Shown here: in pieces, positions 44,077 through 53,366 of the stretch
Layout of the letters: each line of letters begins with the position of its first letter
Position numbering within the stretch: position 1 is the stretch's first letter
Assembly (NCBI GenBank): GCA_040307645.1
Contig: JAWRJF010000096.1
Span: 13,786-77,785 of the forward strand
Length of the DNA stretch: 64,000 nucleotides
Direction: 5' to 3'
Source: JAVXAG01 sp040307645
GTDB lineage: Bacteria > Bacillota > Clostridia > Peptostreptococcales > Anaerovoracaceae
Program-made: the position numbers and the translations under genes
Notes under the pieces: generated by a model
Databases searched by the model: none
What the model was told of the DNA's origin: nothing
What the model saw: only the letters and a program-made list of their open reading frames with translations

Positions 44077-44754
44077 TTAAATATATCCCCTATTTTTTAA
44101 GTATGATCTAATGTTTTTTCGTTCTTTTAGTATTTTATTTTGGAATCCTTTTCTATAACATCCCTTTCTAACTGCATACTCACCGTATCCGTATGCAGAA
44201 ATCCCTTTAGATACGCTATTTAGTCTTTTTACCATGCCTCCCAGGTAGCGTGCACCAACGTTAATACTAACATTGGCCTTAAGTAATGAGGATGGTTTAT
44301 ATCCATATTTTCTTGCAACTGCATTACTTGTTTGCATTAGTCCCTTATATCCTGCCGGATTTTTAGCTTTACTGTAAAACGTGCTTTCATTTTTAGCTAT
44401 TGCCATAAGTATCTTCTCATCAACGTTATACTTATTCCCTGCCTTAATGAAATATCCTGCCATATTGTTAGATTCTTTTTTACCCACTCTTGGATTTACG
44501 TGTCTTATATAAGCTGCTAATCCTTTTTTGTATCTTTCTTGTTTTTTTACTTTTTCCCCTTTAGAATTTTTGTCAGCAAGTTTAGTTAAGATTTTTTCCC
44601 CAGAATCCTTGGTGACAATTTCTTCCGCGCGGCTTTCATTTTCTGAAATTGCACTGACATCTCCAGTGCTTATGTCTGTAGCATAACAAATAGAAATTGA
44701 TGAGAAAGTGACCATGGTAATCGTCAGCCACACTAATACTAGCTTCTTTGCCAT
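44077..44754 (-). CDS. Secreted lytic transglycosylase-like protein (paralogue 1)
   Basis: The 225 residues have a signal peptide (MAKKLVLVWLTITMVTFSSI, cleaved near CYA), a charged linker and an SLT domain at about 90-215 with the catalytic Glu in AKNESTFYS and the GLMQ motif in GYKGLMQTSNAVA. The C-terminal segment SAYGYGEYAVRKG departs from the usual AYNxG, so activity may be altered. It is closely related to the gene at 45046-45780, including a near-identical signal peptide, which indicates a tandem duplication. Confidence 0.88.
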   Translation of the reverse strand: MAKKLVLVWLTITMVTFSSISICYATDISTGDVSAISENESRAEEIVTKDSGEKILTKLADKNSKGEKVKKQERYKKGLAAYIRHVNPRVGKKESNNMAGYFIKAGNKYNVDEKILMAIAKNESTFYSKAKNPAGYKGLMQTSNAVARKYGYKPSSLLKANVSINVGARYLGGMVKRLNSVSKGISAYGYGEYAVRKGCYRKGFQNKILKERKNIRSYLKNRGYI

Positions 44755-44952
44755 TTTGCTTCTCCTCTTTTTCTTTTTTTCATCTTTTCTTGGTCAAGAT
44801 GACTATTACATTATATTTTAAAGACAAAACTAAATCACCCTTAGTAATATATCTTTCACAATACTTTCACAGCTTTTTTGCTGTATTGTTTTTATGAATA
44901 AATAATTATAATATTTTTTGTTTATATGGCATAAATTAATGCAATTACCAAT

Positions 44953-44995
44953 AAAAAAGCTGCCCTCTTGAACCTATAATTTAAGAGCACAGCTT
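44953..44995 (-). terminator. Terminator of the second lytic transglycosylase gene
   Basis: On the minus strand AAGCTGTGCTCTT...AAGAGGGCAGCTT forms an interrupted stem followed by TTTTTTATT. The rest of the 291-bp gap to 45046 and 44754 is AT-rich with no coding sequence seen. Confidence 0.8.
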
Positions 44996-45045
44996 CTTTT
45001 TTTCTATTTACACTTTTTTGTCGATTAGATTTTTTATCCTCTGTG

Positions 45046-45780
45046 TCAGTTGCTATCTACGTAATTATTTATATCCTGGATATATGAAGTTATCATTTCA
45101 GCATATCTAGTTGAATAATTACCAGAATGAACTGAACCGGAACCTTGATTATATGCTGTTAGTGCCAAAGTTCTGTCTCCGAACTCCTTGAATTTGTCTT
45201 TCAAATATTTTGCACCAACTTTTATACTTACATTTGGATTATATAAATCTCCTGGTTCATATCCTGCTGTTCTTGCAATACCATCTCCAGTTTGCATTAG
45301 ACCTTTAAAATCTTCAGAGCTAGTAGCATCACTATAAAATGTGCTTTCCTTCTGGGCAAGTGCCATAATTAATTTTTCATCTAAATTGTATTTTTTAGCA
45401 GCGTCCATAAAATATTCTACATATTTTAAAGATTGCTCATGTGTTACATTTCTATTGACTTTGCGAATATAAGCAGCTAAACCCTGGCGATATTCCCTAG
45501 CTTGTTCTTCCTTCTGTCGTTTTATTTTTTCTTTTTCTATTTTCTCTTTTAGCCAAGCTTCTTGGCTTTTCCTCACCTCAGTAGAGGCGATCAATGTGCG
45601 GCTTTCTTCTTCCTCATCTGCGTCTAAAACGCGTTCAAGCTCTAAGACACGTGCAGCCTCATCTAAGCTTGATTTTGGAATAAAAAAATCTCCCTGTGTG
45701 TTTTCATCTGCATAAATAGAAATTGATGAGAAAGTTATCATGGTAATTGACAGCCACACAATTCTTAGCTTCTTTGCCAT
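45046..45780 (-). CDS. Secreted lytic transglycosylase (paralogue 2)
   Basis: The 244 residues have a signal peptide (MAKKLRIVWLSITMITFSSI, cleaved near YA-D), a basic coiled linker (about 60-105, EKEKIKRQKEEQAREYRQG) and an SLT domain with catalytic Glu in AQKESTFYS, FKGLMQTG and LALTAYNQGSGSV, the complete GLMQ/AYNxG set. It should cleave peptidoglycan glycan strands. Unlike its neighbour it keeps the canonical AYNQG motif. Confidence 0.9.
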   Translation of the reverse strand: MAKKLRIVWLSITMITFSSISIYADENTQGDFFIPKSSLDEAARVLELERVLDADEEEESRTLIASTEVRKSQEAWLKEKIEKEKIKRQKEEQAREYRQGLAAYIRKVNRNVTHEQSLKYVEYFMDAAKKYNLDEKLIMALAQKESTFYSDATSSEDFKGLMQTGDGIARTAGYEPGDLYNPNVSIKVGAKYLKDKFKEFGDRTLALTAYNQGSGSVHSGNYSTRYAEMITSYIQDINNYVDSN

Positions 45781-45986
45781 ATTTTTTCTCCTCTTTTTCT
45801 TTTACCTTCCAAAAAAATATTATTAATGAAAGACTTTACTATTATAAACATGAGTAATATTTTTTACACACTTCAACGGTATAATTCACGCGTATTTCAC
45901 AATAGTTCCATATTATTATATGTAAAAAACAATTTTTGGGTGTTTTTTTATCGAGAAATTACAATGTTTTCAAATAAAATACAATC

Positions 45987-46015
45987 TTGATATATCATGG
46001 TTTATGCCATATACT
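45987..46015 (+). promoter_or_regulatory. feoAB promoter with an internal imperfect palindrome
   Basis: TTGATA at 45987-45992, a 17-bp spacer and TATACT at 46010-46015 form a good sigma-A promoter. The spacer holds ATGG-TTTATG-CCAT flanked by AT-rich arms, a plausible metal-regulator operator. It does not match a classical Fur box, so no regulator is named. The rest of the 275-bp gap upstream shows nothing else. Confidence 0.6.
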
Positions 46016-46055
46016 AAAAGAATAAAATTATTAAAAGAAAAAGGATTTATTATAT

Positions 46056-46301
46056 ATGAAGTTAAGTGAATTAGAAACAGGTAAAAAGTGTACCATTATA
46101 TCTGTTGGTGGAAAAGGTGCCTTGAGAAGAAGATTACTTGATTTAGGCTTGACGCCAAAAACAACCCTTATGGTTCGTAAAGTAGCTCCTCTTGGTGACC
46201 CTATCGAAGTTTTTCTAAGAGGCTATGAGCTTACCCTTAGAAAAGATGAAGCCTTTGAGCTTGAAGTAGAAGAAATAACTGACCAGGAGGTAAAACCTTG
46301 A
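46056..46301 (+). CDS. feoA: Ferrous iron transport protein A
   Basis: The 81-residue SH3-like accessory of FeoB has the FeoA hallmarks GKGALRRRLLDLGLTPKTT, APLGDPIEVFLRGYELTLRKDEA. It is translationally coupled to feoB: its TGA overlaps the feoB TTG start. In the family it supports FeoB-dependent Fe2+ uptake. Confidence 0.95.
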   Translation: MKLSELETGKKCTIISVGGKGALRRRLLDLGLTPKTTLMVRKVAPLGDPIEVFLRGYELTLRKDEAFELEVEEITDQEVKP

Positions 46302-48319
46302 CCACATCAATAAATATAGCACTAGCAGGAAACCCTAATTCCGGATTAACAACTTTGTTCAATCAAATGACAGATGGTATTCAGCATAACGGTTTCTTTT
46401 CAACCCAAAATAACAAGACTAAAGAAGGTCCGGTCAAGTATCACAAAGGTGTAAATGTCATCGAACTTCCCGGCATGTATTCTCTTTCAGAATACACCGT
46501 AGATGACATTGCCAACCGCCATATTTTACTAAAAGGGCGTCCTGATGTAATTATCAATGTGGTTGACGCGACTAATTTTGAGCGGAATCTCTATTTAACA
46601 CTCCAGCTTATGGAACTAGGTATTCCAATGGTTTTAGCCTTAAATATGATGGATGAAGTTCATGGCAATAAAATTTCTATAGACCTGATGAAACTTTCAT
46701 CCCGGTTGACAATACCGGTTCTTCCTATTTCTGCAAGTAAGAATAAAGGAATTCATGATTTGATCCATTATGCCATAGAAGCTGCAAAAAATATGGTTGT
46801 TCCTGAAAGAATTGACTTTTGTAAAGGTCATGTTCACACAGCAATTCATTCGATTAGTCACATCATCGAAGAAAATGCAGCTGCCGCCAGCTTGCCCTTA
46901 AGATTTTCCACAACGAAAATCGTAGAAGGTGATAAGCCGATTATTAACGAGCTAAACATCGACCATGATGATCTAGTCATTATAAACCATATTATTAAAG
47001 ATATGGAACACCATCTAGATACCGACAGAGAGGCGGCCATAGCCGATATGCGCTACGCCTTTATTGAAGATATATGCAGAGATGTCATAAAAAAACCTAC
47101 ACAAAGCACTAAAGAGCACCAACGTTCATTGAAAATCGATAGAATTCTCACCCACAGATTCTTTGCAATACCCATATTTCTTGGAATAATGTTCATCGTA
47201 TTCTTCTTGACTTTTGGAAGCGTAGGAACATGGTTAAGTGATATTTTATCAATCGGCGTAAATTTTGTAATAGAAAAAATCGGTGATGCCCTTGTTGTGG
47301 CAGGTGTTAGTGATGTTCTCTATTCCCTAGTAATTGACGGAATATGCGCAGGTGTTGGCAGCGTTATTTCATTCTTACCTATAATAGCTGTACTCTTTTT
47401 CCTTCTTTCTATTTTGGAAGACAGTGGATATATGCCCAGAGTTGCTTTTGTAATGGACAAACTCCTAGGTAAATTAGGTCTTTCTGGACGTTCAATAGTC
47501 CCAATGCTTATTGGCTTTGGCTGTTCTGTTCCTGCTATTATGGCAACTAGATCTCTACCTAGCAAAAGAGACAGAAGCCTTACAATTACTTTGATTCCAT
47601 TTATGTCATGCAGCGCAAAGCTTCCACTATATGCAATGATAACAGCTGCTTTTTTTGCTGAAAGAAGCGGTCTTGTAATGATTGCACTATATTTGACAGG
47701 TATTATTGTTTCTATAATTATTGCGTTAATTTTTAATAAAACATTATTTAAAGGCGATCCCGTTCCATTTATTATGGTATTGCCGCCTTATCGAGTTCCG
47801 GCATACAAAAGCGTAATGCTCAGGGTATGGGAGAACGTAAAAGGATTTATAAAAAAAGCTTTTACTGTAATCTTTCTGGCAACTATTGTTATTTGGTTCT
47901 TGCAAAGCTTTGATTTTAAGTTAAATATGGTAGCTACCGCAGAAGACAGTATTTTAGCATCCATAGGAAAGTTTGTATCGCCAATTTTCCAGCCTCTAGG
48001 CTTCGGTGACTGGCGTGCAGCAACTGCACTTATTACCGGCCTCTCTGCAAAAGAAGCTGTAGTAAGTACAATGGCAGTTCTTACAGGAGCTACAGGTGGT
48101 AGGACTTTATCTGCTATGCTTTCCCAAATGTTCACACCACTGTCGGCCTTTTGCTTCCTGGTATTCTGTCTTCTTTATATGCCTTGTATCGCCACTCTAG
48201 CCACAATAAGGAGAGAAATGGGGGGTTGGAGATATGCTTTTGGTGTAGTACTTTTTCAAACTACAGTAGCATGGATTGTTTCGTTTATTATTTATAATAT
48301 AGGAGGGTTATTTATATGA
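46298..48319 (+). CDS. feoB: Ferrous iron transporter FeoB with an altered G domain
   Basis: The 673-residue transporter has a G domain (1-165), a helical regulatory domain and two GATE membrane halves with SCSAKLPLY as the pore signature. The G1 loop reads AGNPNSGLTTLFN: the nucleotide-binding Lys is Leu17, from codon TTA. The switch I region (normally VGNWPGVTV) reads NGFFSTQNN, and G3 is ELPG instead of DLPG. G4 NMMD and G5 SAS remain. GTP hydrolysis is therefore doubtful. Start TTG with AGGAGG upstream is preferred, since no ATG fits. Coupled to feoA upstream and phzF downstream. Confidence 0.9.
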   Translation: MTTSINIALAGNPNSGLTTLFNQMTDGIQHNGFFSTQNNKTKEGPVKYHKGVNVIELPGMYSLSEYTVDDIANRHILLKGRPDVIINVVDATNFERNLYLTLQLMELGIPMVLALNMMDEVHGNKISIDLMKLSSRLTIPVLPISASKNKGIHDLIHYAIEAAKNMVVPERIDFCKGHVHTAIHSISHIIEENAAAASLPLRFSTTKIVEGDKPIINELNIDHDDLVIINHIIKDMEHHLDTDREAAIADMRYAFIEDICRDVIKKPTQSTKEHQRSLKIDRILTHRFFAIPIFLGIMFIVFFLTFGSVGTWLSDILSIGVNFVIEKIGDALVVAGVSDVLYSLVIDGICAGVGSVISFLPIIAVLFFLLSILEDSGYMPRVAFVMDKLLGKLGLSGRSIVPMLIGFGCSVPAIMATRSLPSKRDRSLTITLIPFMSCSAKLPLYAMITAAFFAERSGLVMIALYLTGIIVSIIIALIFNKTLFKGDPVPFIMVLPPYRVPAYKSVMLRVWENVKGFIKKAFTVIFLATIVIWFLQSFDFKLNMVATAEDSILASIGKFVSPIFQPLGFGDWRAATALITGLSAKEAVVSTMAVLTGATGGRTLSAMLSQMFTPLSAFCFLVFCLLYMPCIATLATIRREMGGWRYAFGVVLFQTTVAWIVSFIIYNIGGLFI

Positions 48320-49215
48320 AATTTCTAATTGTTGATGCCTTTACCGATACTCTTTTTGGTGGTAATCCTGCCGGGGTTGTCATTATTCCAGCTGGACAGG
48401 ATTTTCCTAAAGAAGAAATCATGATAAAAACTGCAGCTGAGCTTAGATATTCAGAAACAGCTTTTATTAAGCAGCTAGGTGAACGAGAATTTAATATCCG
48501 TTATTTCACTCCCGCTGCAGAAGTTGAACTTTGTGGCCATGCAACCATCGCTTCGTTTTCCGCGCTCTTACACCTTGGTATGATAGCAGATAACGCCACC
48601 TACGTAAACCATACTTTAGCGGAAACTATTAATGTAAAAGTTGAAAATGGTTTTGTCATGATGGATATGGCAACACCAATGGAAATTAACACTATCTCCC
48701 AGGAGGCTGCACTGAAAGAGTTGTACGAGATCATGGGGATTGAGTATATTCCTCAATCTGCAAAGCAGCTTAATGGCCATCAAGCAACACTTTTGCCAAA
48801 GTTAATTTCTACAGGTCTTCCAGATATAATGATGCCTGTTAGGACTAAAAAAGATTTAGAAAAGCTGGCACCAAATATGAGTGCACTTTCCGATCTATCG
48901 AAAAAGTATAACGTGGTAGGAGTTCATGCCTTTACCCTTGATACTTGCGGTGATGAAACAGTAAACTGCCGAAATTTTGCTCCTCTTTACGATATCGATG
49001 AAGAAGCTGCAACAGGTACTTCCAACGGAGCTCTTACTTATTACCTATATTTAAATGGTCTTTTAAAAGATACAGATAAATGCAAGGTTATTCAAGGTGA
49101 AGCTATGTCAAGGCCTTCAGTGATACTAACCTCAATAGAAGCTACTAAAGAAAAATGTGCTATAAAGGTAGGCGGCAGCGCAGTAATCCTGGCCCAGGGA
49201 GAAATTTTTATATAA
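48316..49215 (+). CDS. PhzF family isomerase-like protein
   Basis: The 299-residue protein has the diaminopimelate-epimerase-like fold. It starts MKFLIVDAFTDTLFGGNPAGV, where the family's GNPAGV and the later AAELRYSETAF (catalytic Glu) and ELCGHATIA are diagnostic. The second half contains EAATGTSNGALTYYL. The substrate is unknown. It overlaps feoB by 4 bp with AGGAGG upstream, so it is read in the feo operon, though no functional link is evident. Confidence 0.9.
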   Translation: MKFLIVDAFTDTLFGGNPAGVVIIPAGQDFPKEEIMIKTAAELRYSETAFIKQLGEREFNIRYFTPAAEVELCGHATIASFSALLHLGMIADNATYVNHTLAETINVKVENGFVMMDMATPMEINTISQEAALKELYEIMGIEYIPQSAKQLNGHQATLLPKLISTGLPDIMMPVRTKKDLEKLAPNMSALSDLSKKYNVVGVHAFTLDTCGDETVNCRNFAPLYDIDEEAATGTSNGALTYYLYLNGLLKDTDKCKVIQGEAMSRPSVILTSIEATKEKCAIKVGGSAVILAQGEIFI

Positions 49216-49220
49216 ACACA

Positions 49221-49258
49221 AAAATAATGGCATTCCTAAAATGGAGTGCCATTATTTT
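49221..49258. terminator. Bidirectional terminator between phzF-like gene and MATE gene
   Basis: The perfect 12-bp stem AAAATAATGGCA / TGCCATTATTTT with a 14-base loop and T runs on both strands lies between convergent genes. Confidence 0.9.
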
Positions 49259-49270
49259 GTTTAATCTTTT

Positions 49271-50653
49271 TTATAATCCATGAATTACATTGTTAAGCCA
49301 CTTTTTAGAAATAAACCTCTTAGTAAGAATAACTGCTTTGATAATTTCTTCAGACTTTAATAGCAAAACAACTAAATAAATCGGCAGTTCAAGATACATG
49401 GCGCCAATAAATGCAAGTGGTACGGATATAAACCAAACCGAACCACATTCTGCAAACATGGCAAACCTAGTATCTCCACCACCTCTTAAAACTCCAGTAA
49501 CATTAATTCCATTATAGAGGTTTAAACCCATAGTCAATCCATATATTAGCAGGATTATTATTGCATATTGTTTACCTAATTCTGTTAAAGCAAATAGCCC
49601 AACTAATGGTTTTGCCATAACAATCAATACTATTCCCGCCACGACACCAACAATAGTTCCTATTTTCAAAAGACTTTTTGCCATGCTGTAAGTATAGTCA
49701 TTTTTTCTTTCTCCGATTTTTTGTCCTATTAGAATAAGGGCCGCATCACCTACGCTAAATGCCGCGTAGGTAAAAATACTGTTTATTGCCGCTGCAGACT
49801 GATATGCAGCATAAGCAGTTATTCCGATTCTTGCAAACGCTGCAACATACATAGCTTGCCCCATTGACCATAGAGCCTCGTTTGCAGTAGTTGGCAAAGC
49901 ATTTTTAAAGATTCTAAAGACAAAAGCCTTTTTCCATCCGATAAAGTCCTTTATAGGACCAGCTAGACTATTTTTTCTCACAAAGACAACAACCATAACC
50001 AAAACTAATTCTAAAGCTCTAGCAATAGCTGTTGCCAGAGCAGCCCCGTTAACGCCCATTTCAGGTGCGCCTAATTTTCCAAAAATCAGCACATAATTTA
50101 AAATTGTATTTGTACCAAAAACTGCAATGCTGATATATAAAGGCTTTGTGGTCTGCTGTGTCGCCTTTAAAGCGGACTCAAATGGAACGGAAAAGCCTAG
50201 AAAAAAGAATGTGATTTTAGCAGTCTTTATATATCCTGAAGCTAATGGTATTAAATTTTCATCATCAGAAAAAAGCCTTATAATACTTTCGGAAAAAAAT
50301 GTTCCTCCAATAAAAAATATACTTCCTATGCAAAGGGCCACAAAAACAGCAAAGCCAATGGTCTTTCTGATATTTTTCATATCATTTGCACCAAAAAACT
50401 GAGCCATAAAGGTGGCAGACCCGCTGGTAAATCCATAAAGTAACATCCAGTGAATGAAGTATATTTGTGTAGCTATTCCCACTGCTGCAAGGTGTATTTC
50501 CCCTAGGGAACCTACCATTAAATTGTCCACCAGTCCTAAAGTAGCAGAAATAACTCCCTGTATTGCAATTGGAATTGCAATTGAAGCTAAATTTTTGTAT
50601 AAAGCTTTATTATCTATTTTTATTCTATTTATTTTTGTTTCTCCTCTATGCAC
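49271..50653 (-). CDS. MATE-family efflux transporter
   Basis: The 460-residue protein has 12 membrane helices in two MATE repeats. LVDNLMVGSLGEIHLAAVGIA and FMAQFFGAND in the first half, and INVTGVLRGGGDTRFAMF in the second, are typical. It exports cationic compounds with Na+ or H+. The reading frame reaches back to a GTG at 50653 inside the tagO-like gene (25-bp overlap). An AGAGGAG inside the first codons is followed only by non-standard start codons, so the true start is uncertain by a few residues. Confidence 0.9.
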   Translation of the reverse strand: MHRGETKINRIKIDNKALYKNLASIAIPIAIQGVISATLGLVDNLMVGSLGEIHLAAVGIATQIYFIHWMLLYGFTSGSATFMAQFFGANDMKNIRKTIGFAVFVALCIGSIFFIGGTFFSESIIRLFSDDENLIPLASGYIKTAKITFFFLGFSVPFESALKATQQTTKPLYISIAVFGTNTILNYVLIFGKLGAPEMGVNGAALATAIARALELVLVMVVVFVRKNSLAGPIKDFIGWKKAFVFRIFKNALPTTANEALWSMGQAMYVAAFARIGITAYAAYQSAAAINSIFTYAAFSVGDAALILIGQKIGERKNDYTYSMAKSLLKIGTIVGVVAGIVLIVMAKPLVGLFALTELGKQYAIIILLIYGLTMGLNLYNGINVTGVLRGGGDTRFAMFAECGSVWFISVPLAFIGAMYLELPIYLVVLLLKSEEIIKAVILTKRFISKKWLNNVIHGL

Positions 50654-51714
50654 TTCTCTTTTTTCTCTTCTTTTTCAATATTAATAGCCTTTAGATGTGG
50701 CATAAGGTGATTGGAATCTGTAAGAAATACATAAAGGTAAATTCCTGCTATCCCCATTAAGCCTATGGTCTCTACATATAGATTCCTGCTGATTAAAACT
50801 GCTGCGATTCCCATAATTCCACTGATTCCATATAACATAAGCACTGCCCGCCTCTGTCCATATCCCGAGGCCATAAGTCTATGATGAAGATGCCCTTTAT
50901 CAGCCTCCATAATTGGCTTTTTGTTTGCAATTCTTCGTAAAATTGCAAAAGCAGTATCAAAAATAGGGATTCCAAGAACTATAACAGGTACGACAACCGC
51001 AATTACAGTAGCGCCTTTTACAGGCCCTAAAATAGAAAGTGTGGACAGTGTAAATCCTAAAAACAAGGACCCACCATCACCCATGAAAATTTTTGCAGGA
51101 TAAAAATTAAAAGGTAAAAAGCCTAGTGCTCCTCCTGCAATGGCCAGCATAGCACATGAGACAAGGTACATCCCATGAATATAAGCTACATACGCAATAC
51201 AAAGTGAAGCTATTGCTGAAATGCCTGCAGCTAAGCCATCAAGACCATCTATTAAATTAACGGTATTCGTTATGCCAACTATCCAAAGTATAGTCACAAT
51301 AAAGCATACTGTAGTTCCAAAATGGTTAAGTCCTTCTCCAAAATAATTAGTTATAAATTCTATCCTTATGTTGAAGGCATACATTATGCAAGCAACTATT
51401 GTTTGTCCTAAAAATTTCACTTTAGCCGGCAGATTCTTTAGGTCATCGATTATTCCAAGAAGATAAATTAATATTCCTCCTATTATCACGCCCACCACTC
51501 TGCTGTCATAAGACATGTACATTACCATTGATGCCGTAGTACCCACAAAAATTGCAAGGCCTCCAAACCTTGGCATTGCTTTACTATGCATACGTCTTTC
51601 ATCTTTAGGTATATCTATCGCTCCGATTTTTGGTGCTATTTTCATTGCTATTGGTGTAAATATCAATGCAAGAACAAAAGCAGTCAAAAATGATGCCCAT
51701 AATTTTGTAAACAT
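50629..51714 (-). CDS. tagO: Undecaprenyl-phosphate sugar-1-phosphate transferase (TagO/WecA type)
   Basis: The 361-residue membrane enzyme (about 11 helices) starts a cell-envelope polymer by placing GlcNAc-1-P, or a similar sugar, on undecaprenyl phosphate. Family motifs visible: MHSKAMPRFGGLAIF, GIIDDLKNLPAKVKF (DD), NLIDGLDGLAAG (NxxxxxDG), NFYPAKIFMGDGGSLFLGF, and the cytoplasmic GHLHHRLMASGYGQR histidine loop. The C-terminal tail is highly charged (EEKKEKCIEEKQK). Choice between teichoic-acid and other polymers is not possible from context. Confidence 0.9.
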   Translation of the reverse strand: MFTKLWASFLTAFVLALIFTPIAMKIAPKIGAIDIPKDERRMHSKAMPRFGGLAIFVGTTASMVMYMSYDSRVVGVIIGGILIYLLGIIDDLKNLPAKVKFLGQTIVACIMYAFNIRIEFITNYFGEGLNHFGTTVCFIVTILWIVGITNTVNLIDGLDGLAAGISAIASLCIAYVAYIHGMYLVSCAMLAIAGGALGFLPFNFYPAKIFMGDGGSLFLGFTLSTLSILGPVKGATVIAVVVPVIVLGIPIFDTAFAILRRIANKKPIMEADKGHLHHRLMASGYGQRRAVLMLYGISGIMGIAAVLISRNLYVETIGLMGIAGIYLYVFLTDSNHLMPHLKAINIEKEEKKEKCIEEKQK

Positions 51715-51734
51715 TATAATCTCCTAGCTAATTC

Positions 51735-52187
51735 CTATTTATTTTCAAGCATTACAATCTTAAGTCCTGCCTCGGCAAGAATTTCAACTGATAAATCATC
51801 AGGATACCCTTCTGCCACGACAATCCTACTAATCCCTGCATTAATGATCATTTTCGCGCAGATTACGCATGGCTGGTGAGTTATGTAAATGGTGCCCCCT
51901 TCAACACTTTGTCCTAGTGTTGCCGCCTGAATTATAGCGTTTTGTTCTGCATGAAGGGCCCTGCAAAGTTCATGTCTCTGTCCTGAAGGTATTTTCATCT
52001 GTTCTCTTAGACAGCCACCTCTCTCGTCACAATGGGCTATACCTCTAGGTGCTCCATTATATCCAGTGGAAATAATATGTTTGTCTTTTACAATCACAGC
52101 ACCTACATTACGCCTAAGGCAAGTAGATCTTCCTGCTGTAAGCTTTGCCATATCCATAAAATACTGATCCCAACTAGGTCTATTCAT
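51735..52187 (-). CDS. comEB: Deoxycytidylate deaminase (ComEB-like)
   Basis: The 150-residue zinc deaminase converts dCMP to dUMP. Zinc ligands and the catalytic Glu lie in ALHAEQNAI and PCVICAKMI. AHCDERGGCLREQ is the segment shared by ComEB and phage dCMP deaminases. I start it at the ATG at 52187 (AGAAGG upstream) rather than seven codons earlier, because the earlier ATG has no ribosome-binding site. It overlaps truA by 8 bp. Confidence 0.93.
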   Translation of the reverse strand: MNRPSWDQYFMDMAKLTAGRSTCLRRNVGAVIVKDKHIISTGYNGAPRGIAHCDERGGCLREQMKIPSGQRHELCRALHAEQNAIIQAATLGQSVEGGTIYITHQPCVICAKMIINAGISRIVVAEGYPDDLSVEILAEAGLKIVMLENK

Positions 52188-52989
52188 AGTACATACCTTC
52201 TCTTTCATTAATTTCTGTATAAAATACTTTTACTAAGTAAAGGCCTTGGGGAGGTGCTGTATGCCCGGCTTTCTGTCTGTCTCCCCCCAGTATTATTCTT
52301 TCCACGTCCTGCCATTTTATTTTGCCAAGGCCCACATCTACCAGTGTTCCGACTATTATTCTTACCATATTATACAAGAATCCATCACCTGTAACTTCTA
52401 TGATTAGGTCATCTTTCTTGTCTAAAATATCTAATGAATAAATCGTCCTAAAAGTGGTTTCTCTTGGCGTTCCACCTGCTGACTGGAAGCACTTGAAGTC
52501 ATGTCCCCCTACAATCAGCTTAGCAGCCTTTCGCATAGACGCCCTATCTAATTTTTCTTTTATCTGATAACAATAATTTCTACGAAATGTATTAAATTCA
52601 CCATGGTTTGAAACTACATATCTATATGTTTTCCCTTTACTATCAAATCTGGCATGAAAATCTAAGGGCATTTCCTCAGCTTTGATAATCCTCACATCTG
52701 CCACTTTTCCTCTAAAGTTTTGTCCTCCAGCCAGCATATTGTTTGCCGCAAGCTGGATTCTATCTACAGGTATATTGGATTTGCATAAAAATGAGGCACG
52801 CTGACCTAGAGCATGTACGCCTGAGTCGGTCCTACTAGTTCCATTTAACATAACCTGATGATTACAAAGGAGAGTCAAAACTCTTTCAAGTTCTCCCTGG
52901 ACAGTTCTCTTGTCAGGTTGCTTTTGCCATCCATAAAAGTCTGTCCCATCGTATTCTATTGTTAAAAGTATATTTCTCTCCATATTCAT
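52180..52989 (-). CDS. truA: tRNA pseudouridine(38-40) synthase
   Basis: The 269-residue enzyme has N-terminal ILLTIEYDGTDFYGWQKQ, the catalytic Asp in GTSRTDSGVHALGQ (about residue 55) and FLYNMVRIIVGTLVDVG. Acts on tRNA anticodon arms in the cytoplasm. Its ATG touches the yhbY stop, forming a yhbY-truA-comEB unit with tight overlaps. Confidence 0.96.
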   Translation of the reverse strand: MNMERNILLTIEYDGTDFYGWQKQPDKRTVQGELERVLTLLCNHQVMLNGTSRTDSGVHALGQRASFLCKSNIPVDRIQLAANNMLAGGQNFRGKVADVRIIKAEEMPLDFHARFDSKGKTYRYVVSNHGEFNTFRRNYCYQIKEKLDRASMRKAAKLIVGGHDFKCFQSAGGTPRETTFRTIYSLDILDKKDDLIIEVTGDGFLYNMVRIIVGTLVDVGLGKIKWQDVERIILGGDRQKAGHTAPPQGLYLVKVFYTEINEREGMYYE

Positions 52990-53285
52990 TACTTTCTAGG
53001 CAATTCTATTTGTTTATTATCCTTTGATTCCCTGTAAAGTGTGAACTTCTTCCCGATGGCTTGTACGAACTCAGCCTCCAGTGTTTCAGAAATTTTATTT
53101 GCTGTTTCCTTTGGATCTAAAATGCATCCATCCTGTATTTTTACCTTTACAAGCTCTCTACATTCTAAACCTGTTTCTATTTCTTTTATTATATTTTCAG
53201 TAAGACCCTGCTTACCAATATAAACTGTCGGATCAAGGTCATGAGCCAAACTCCTTAAAAAACTTCTCTGTTTACTTGATATCAT
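52989..53285 (-). CDS. yhbY: YhbY-type CRM-domain RNA-binding protein
   Basis: The 98-residue single-domain CRM protein contains SKQRSFLRSLAHDLDPTVYIGKQGL, with GKQG as the RNA-contact loop, and LVKVKIQDGC. Homologues bind pre-50S ribosomal particles. It is the first gene of the unit with truA and comEB. Confidence 0.93.
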   Translation of the reverse strand: MISSKQRSFLRSLAHDLDPTVYIGKQGLTENIIKEIETGLECRELVKVKIQDGCILDPKETANKISETLEAEFVQAIGKKFTLYRESKDNKQIELPRK

Positions 53286-53366
53286 AAATTTCCCTCTTTC
53301 TATTATTATCGTAATATTATACCAAATTTTTTTATTTTTCGCTAGGGTTACAATGCAAAGACGATC

